From Clostridiales bacterium (GTDB lineage: Bacteria > Bacillota > Desulfotomaculia > Desulfotomaculales > VENG01), in contig JADQBQ010000002.1 in assembly GCA_016278505.1 (NCBI GenBank), positions 153,638-217,637 of the forward strand: a stretch of DNA of 64,000 nt, read 5' to 3'. Both the position numbers and the translations under genes were made by a program. Shown here piece by piece: positions 60,736 through 64,000 of this stretch (position 1 is its first letter; every line of letters begins with the position of its first letter). Below the pieces are notes generated by a model. It did no database searches, had not been told where the DNA came from, and worked only from the letters and a program-made list of their open reading frames with translations.

Positions 60736-61890
60736 CTAACTGTTAATGCGGATGTATTCTAGTGCTTCCCGTAAAGCGTCTACATCTGCTTCCGTATTGA
60801 AGTAACTCACGCTCAGCCGAACCGTGCCGCCAGGAAAAGTTCTAATAAAGCGGTGCGCATCCGGCGCGCAATGTAGCCCGGTTCTCACAGCAATGTCAAT
60901 ATCACTAAGAATTTGACCTATGTTGTTGCTACTATATCCTTTAAATACACAAGATATCACCCCGATACAATCAGCCCGCGGGAGAATTAAATCAACAATG
61001 TCAAACTCCTGTAAGCACTTAATAACCTGCTTATATATTGCTTGTTCCTTTTCGTATATAGCCTGTATGCTAGTTTTTTCGATCCATTGCAAGGCTGCGT
61101 TTAATCCTGCAATAGACTGCACATTCAGACTACCTACCTCAAACCGCTCCGGGACAGTGCTAGGTACGTTAGGGTTGGAAGAATCTATACCGGTGCCCCC
61201 CAAAAGCAAAGGACGTAGAGGTGAGTTACTATCAGTGATAAATCCGGCAACACCAAAAGGACCATATAACGTTTTGTGCCCAGCAAACACGGCATAATCC
61301 ACCGAAATACCACCAAGATCCGTATCTATCAACCCCGCGGTTTGTGCCATATCCACTATGATTGTGGTTTTGTATTGTTTAGCCAAACTAATAATTTCTT
61401 TAATGGGTGTAACCAAGCCGCACACATTGCTAGCGTGGTTCATAATTAATACGTCCGGGCGCGCATCTTGAAATTGATATTCAATGGCCTCTAGGTCATA
61501 GCATAAATTATTGCGATCCACATTTAATTGGATAATTCTAAGATTATAAATAGAACGTAAATAGTGGAGTACACGAAGCACAGCATTATGTTCAAAGGGA
61601 GTTATATATATTGTTTGCCCGTCCTGCCAATCCAGACCCCGTATCACAATATTTAGGGCTTCAGTAGCAGAAGCCGTAAAAACAACGCGTTTTTGCGTAG
61701 GACAACACATGAGCTTTAGCATCCTATTACGTGTGTCGTCCACAAGAGCTGCAACTTCTGCCGCCCTTTTGTATTGGCCACGACCTAAACTCACACCTTT
61801 TTCTCGATAAAAAGTATCCATCATGACATAGACTTCTTCCGGCTTAGGCATGGTGGTGGCAGCATTATCAAAATAAACCATCCTACTCAT
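60736..61890 (-). CDS. cysteine desulfurase (DndA/SspA or Csd type)
   Basis: A 384-residue fold-type I PLP enzyme. YFDNAATTMPKPE starts the protein, the PLP lysine is in FAGHKTLYGPFG near residue 208, and the active cysteine lies in RTGLHCAPDAHRF near residue 340. It takes sulfur from cysteine as a persulfide. In phosphorothioate systems a desulfurase (DndA or SspA) feeds the DNA sulfur modification; its location within this operon supports such a role. A housekeeping Fe-S role is the alternative. Confidence 0.85.
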   Translation of the reverse strand: MSRMVYFDNAATTMPKPEEVYVMMDTFYREKGVSLGRGQYKRAAEVAALVDDTRNRMLKLMCCPTQKRVVFTASATEALNIVIRGLDWQDGQTIYITPFEHNAVLRVLHYLRSIYNLRIIQLNVDRNNLCYDLEAIEYQFQDARPDVLIMNHASNVCGLVTPIKEIISLAKQYKTTIIVDMAQTAGLIDTDLGGISVDYAVFAGHKTLYGPFGVAGFITDSNSPLRPLLLGGTGIDSSNPNVPSTVPERFEVGSLNVQSIAGLNAALQWIEKTSIQAIYEKEQAIYKQVIKCLQEFDIVDLILPRADCIGVISCVFKGYSSNNIGQILSDIDIAVRTGLHCAPDAHRFIRTFPGGTVRLSVSYFNTEADVDALREALEYIRINS

Positions 61891-61920
61891 GTTTTCGCCT
61901 CTCTTCTGGTAAAATATACA

Positions 61921-64000
61921 TTACTCACATAGCATCTCAATAATATCAAGCAAAACTTGCCTTAGTTCCTGTTTAGAAACTGCTTCACCGTACTCGTCAA
62001 TGTTATTGGTTACCTCGTTGTAGAATAGTTTAGCCCTTTCACTATATGAAGTCTTATCGAAAGTTCTGATTACTTCGTTGCCTTTGTCATTAACTAAAGA
62101 AAGGCTATAAATACCTTTACTTAATCCACTTTCGGTTAATTCCTTAGCTTTATTCTGTTGCTCCACGCTATCTTTGAATTGCTTGAGTGATACAGAGAAG
62201 GAATCTATAGTATCATCCTCCCAGTCATCAATACGAAGCCCGGTTAGATTACGAGCTAGCGATTCAATAAACCGAGAATGGTCATTAGTCATGTCCCGGA
62301 TGAGGGTAAGAATTCGCTCTTCTCCCGATGCAAAAATGTGATTTTTAATCTGGCCAGATAGTCCGTCATACCAATCCAACATAACTGATCGGAAAGTCGC
62401 TTTTGGGGATTGATGCTTGCTAAATAAATGGATGACCTCTTGGGTTACCATGTCTACCAAGCATCTCTTTGCACGACTTAAAGTATTTTTTGAGTCTTCG
62501 ATTTTACCAAGTAACTCCTCATCTATTTCAATACGGCCAAACGTTTTTGGGAGTTTATTAAATAAAAATTCATGGGCGTTTATCTCTGATAACTTCAGAC
62601 TATTCCTAAATTGCTTTTCACTATTGCTAATGGTAATATACCTACCATCTGACTGATAAATTCGATTAGTTTCCTTAGCATACTTAGGCAATTGAAGAAA
62701 CCAACGTTGCATAGCTTTAACAATATAATCAAATGAATTATAATTCTTTTCACTTTCACGCATATTATCGGCAAATATCTGCTCTAATCCTTTGATGTAA
62801 GATTCTTTTTGCTCGTTCCAATCTTCCAGATAAGCTTCATATTCTTTAGGGTTGTCGTTAATGCTATCGAGAAGTCTAGCATTTATCTCCATCTCTCTTC
62901 CGCCTCGTACAATTACTACATGTTTTTTTATTATGTGTAAAACAGCAGCAATAAAGATGGGAATGATACCTTTTTTAAGCCCAATATGGTGTTCTGGACG
63001 AGTCAATACATCGTATAATTCTTGAAAGTTTCTTTTTCCTACTTTTGAAGACTCGATGAAAAAAGATTTAATGATATCTATGGTATATTGTATTTTTGTC
63101 TCCAAACCGTCCAAGCGAAGGGAAGGACGATCCTCATCTTCATTAATCACAATGATATCAGTGTTTTTCAAGGTGCTACGCATAATACTGACATCTTGCC
63201 CATGACCTTCCAGCCCTAATTTCGGCTTTAGTTCTTTCATTAACAAACCAGCCAATACCTTCCGGCGGCTGTTGATAACCACATTTGTAGGCACGTCTTT
63301 ATTGATAACCTCATTGTTGATTATCGGCGCAAGTGAATAGACATTTTTACAGATATTAGAAAGCAATTGCGAAATCTGCGATTTGCGGTAGATGAGCTTC
63401 TCCTGTCCTTTGTGGTAATAGGAACTCATTCGCAATTCGGGCCGTGAGTAGATATCTATATATGAGCGAATTACTTCCGCCAAATCATTAAAATAAACCG
63501 TCAATTCCTCGCAAAGCAACGTATCATCTGCTTGCTGTGACAGAATGGAGTCGACCGCATCAAATTTACGTAGAGTTTCCTCAATATCATATAACCGACG
63601 GGGAACAACTAATACTACCCGCTCATGCTCTATAGCCTGCACAGTAGCAATGGCCGTTTCCACATCTTCAGACTTATCCAGTAGCAAAGCAAAAACAGCT
63701 CCGGTTGATATCCTATCGGAGAGTTTCTTATCCCAATTTTTGACAGATTGCAAAGTTCGTAATGTAGTAAATTCAAAATCAAAATACCGCGTAATCTCGT
63801 GATCATCATTATAACCGGTAGGGTATAGCCATCTGTCTCGTATGTAATAGTTAAGTACCGAAAGGATATCAAATACGGTGCTGCGTTTAACGACTGTATC
63901 GGAAATTAAACTGCCAATATCAACATCCGTACTTACCATCAGCCGTAGATAATATTTACTTTTCATTAGATACAGGTACCGCTTGTCCTGCAAGTTGTTA
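61921..64000 (-). CDS. large protein of the defence operon, 5' part outside the window
   Basis: At least 690 residues are visible and the frame is still open at the right edge; the TTG at 63,993 is probably internal. No Walker motif is present in this part. A segment GLKKGIIPIFIAAVLHIIKKHVVIV, followed by an LDSINDNPKEYEAYLEDW stretch and LQLPKYAKETNRIY, resembles the C-terminal halves of large BrxC/PglY- or SspC-like ATPases, whose P-loop would be N-terminal and thus outside. This is inference from pattern. It is followed after 30 bases by the desulfurase gene. Confidence 0.6.
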   Translation of the reverse strand, partial: NNLQDKRYLYLMKSKYYLRLMVSTDVDIGSLISDTVVKRSTVFDILSVLNYYIRDRWLYPTGYNDDHEITRYFDFEFTTLRTLQSVKNWDKKLSDRISTGAVFALLLDKSEDVETAIATVQAIEHERVVLVVPRRLYDIEETLRKFDAVDSILSQQADDTLLCEELTVYFNDLAEVIRSYIDIYSRPELRMSSYYHKGQEKLIYRKSQISQLLSNICKNVYSLAPIINNEVINKDVPTNVVINSRRKVLAGLLMKELKPKLGLEGHGQDVSIMRSTLKNTDIIVINEDEDRPSLRLDGLETKIQYTIDIIKSFFIESSKVGKRNFQELYDVLTRPEHHIGLKKGIIPIFIAAVLHIIKKHVVIVRGGREMEINARLLDSINDNPKEYEAYLEDWNEQKESYIKGLEQIFADNMRESEKNYNSFDYIVKAMQRWFLQLPKYAKETNRIYQSDGRYITISNSEKQFRNSLKLSEINAHEFLFNKLPKTFGRIEIDEELLGKIEDSKNTLSRAKRCLVDMVTQEVIHLFSKHQSPKATFRSVMLDWYDGLSGQIKNHIFASGEERILTLIRDMTNDHSRFIESLARNLTGLRIDDWEDDTIDSFSVSLKQFKDSVEQQNKAKELTESGLSKGIYSLSLVNDKGNEVIRTFDKTSYSERAKLFYNEVTNNIDEYGEAVSKQELRQVLLDIIEMLCE

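Larger units (their letters stand above)
38425..64000. mobile_element. integrated genetic element carrying a candidate defence operon (right end outside the window)
   Basis: Begins at the broken DUF255 gene and holds a large serine recombinase, HNH protein, XRE repressor, ImmA-like proteins, RecD2-like helicase, insertion sequences and the Dnd/Ssp-like operon. No conjugation, capsid or tail genes are seen, so the class (ICE, prophage remnant or genomic island) is open. Nothing in the window resembles the 3' part of the DUF255 gene, so the right boundary lies past 64,000. Confidence 0.65.

Noticed and set aside
1-64000. Search for rRNA, tRNA, CRISPR arrays and phage structural genes
   Set aside because: Nothing with convincing sequence was seen; a tRNA target for the integrated element is also absent at its left end.

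Overview
The window reads as chromosome of a spore-forming anaerobic clostridium of the Desulfotomaculum/Peptococcaceae type. Supporting signs are a small siroheme sulfite-reductase-like protein, AdhE, a TM1266-type regulator of iron-only hydrogenase systems, an FAD/Fe-S/MvhD fusion flavoprotein, NiaR control of NAD synthesis, SpoVS-like and YjcZ-like sporulation proteins, AT-rich codon use and AGGAGG ribosome sites with frequent TTG/GTG starts. This placement is inferred from gene content. No rRNA, tRNA or CRISPR array was seen.

Positions 1-38,266 are ordinary chromosome: adhE, two PLP-enzyme genes, two metallophosphoesterases, threonine aldolase, two tandem glycine-betaine-binding lipoproteins, a folate operon (pabA-pabB-pabC), a zinc uptake operon (zur-znuA-znuC-znuB), an ADP-ribosylglycohydrolase, a K+ channel, the nadB-nadC-nadA-niaR operon, an acyl-CoA ligase, a BCCT betaine transporter and small membrane proteins. 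Two RNA features stand out. The pabA leader carries ten GAG/UAG/AAG triplets, mostly 2 nt apart, just before an intrinsic terminator, which is the pattern bound by TRAP. A stand-alone structured RNA of about 190 nt with its own promoter and terminator lies at 8,796-8,988.

At about 38,425 a thioredoxin-like (DUF255/YyaL) gene is cut off inside its conserved motif. A large serine recombinase follows, and everything to the window end looks like one integrated element whose far end is not visible. Its left part holds a SpoVS-like protein, a RecD2-like helicase, an HNH protein, an XRE repressor with a consensus divergent promoter, and two convergent ImmA/IrrE-like proteins that both lack the HExxH zinc motif. 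One of these lies behind a clear class I cyclic-di-GMP riboswitch.

The middle of the element (47.1-54.4 kb) is damaged. An IS200/IS605 element (tnpA/tnpB) splits a DUF3006 gene next to a frameshifted MBL/lamin-tail lipoprotein gene. An IS21-family element with a 5-bp target duplication splits an ADP-ribosylglycohydrolase gene.

The right part (54.7-64.0 kb) is a tightly overlapping minus-strand operon. It encodes a large protein running off the window, a cysteine desulfurase, a PLD-nuclease/SF2 helicase, a 54-residue protein, a DndD-like SMC ATPase, a 176-residue conserved protein and a primary-type sigma-70 factor with an inserted five-cysteine cluster. The mix recalls DNA phosphorothioate (Dnd/Ssp) defence, but the sulfur-transfer and nickase genes would have to lie beyond 64 kb. 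The operon-borne sigma factor is the most novel feature and suggests a defence island with its own transcription control.
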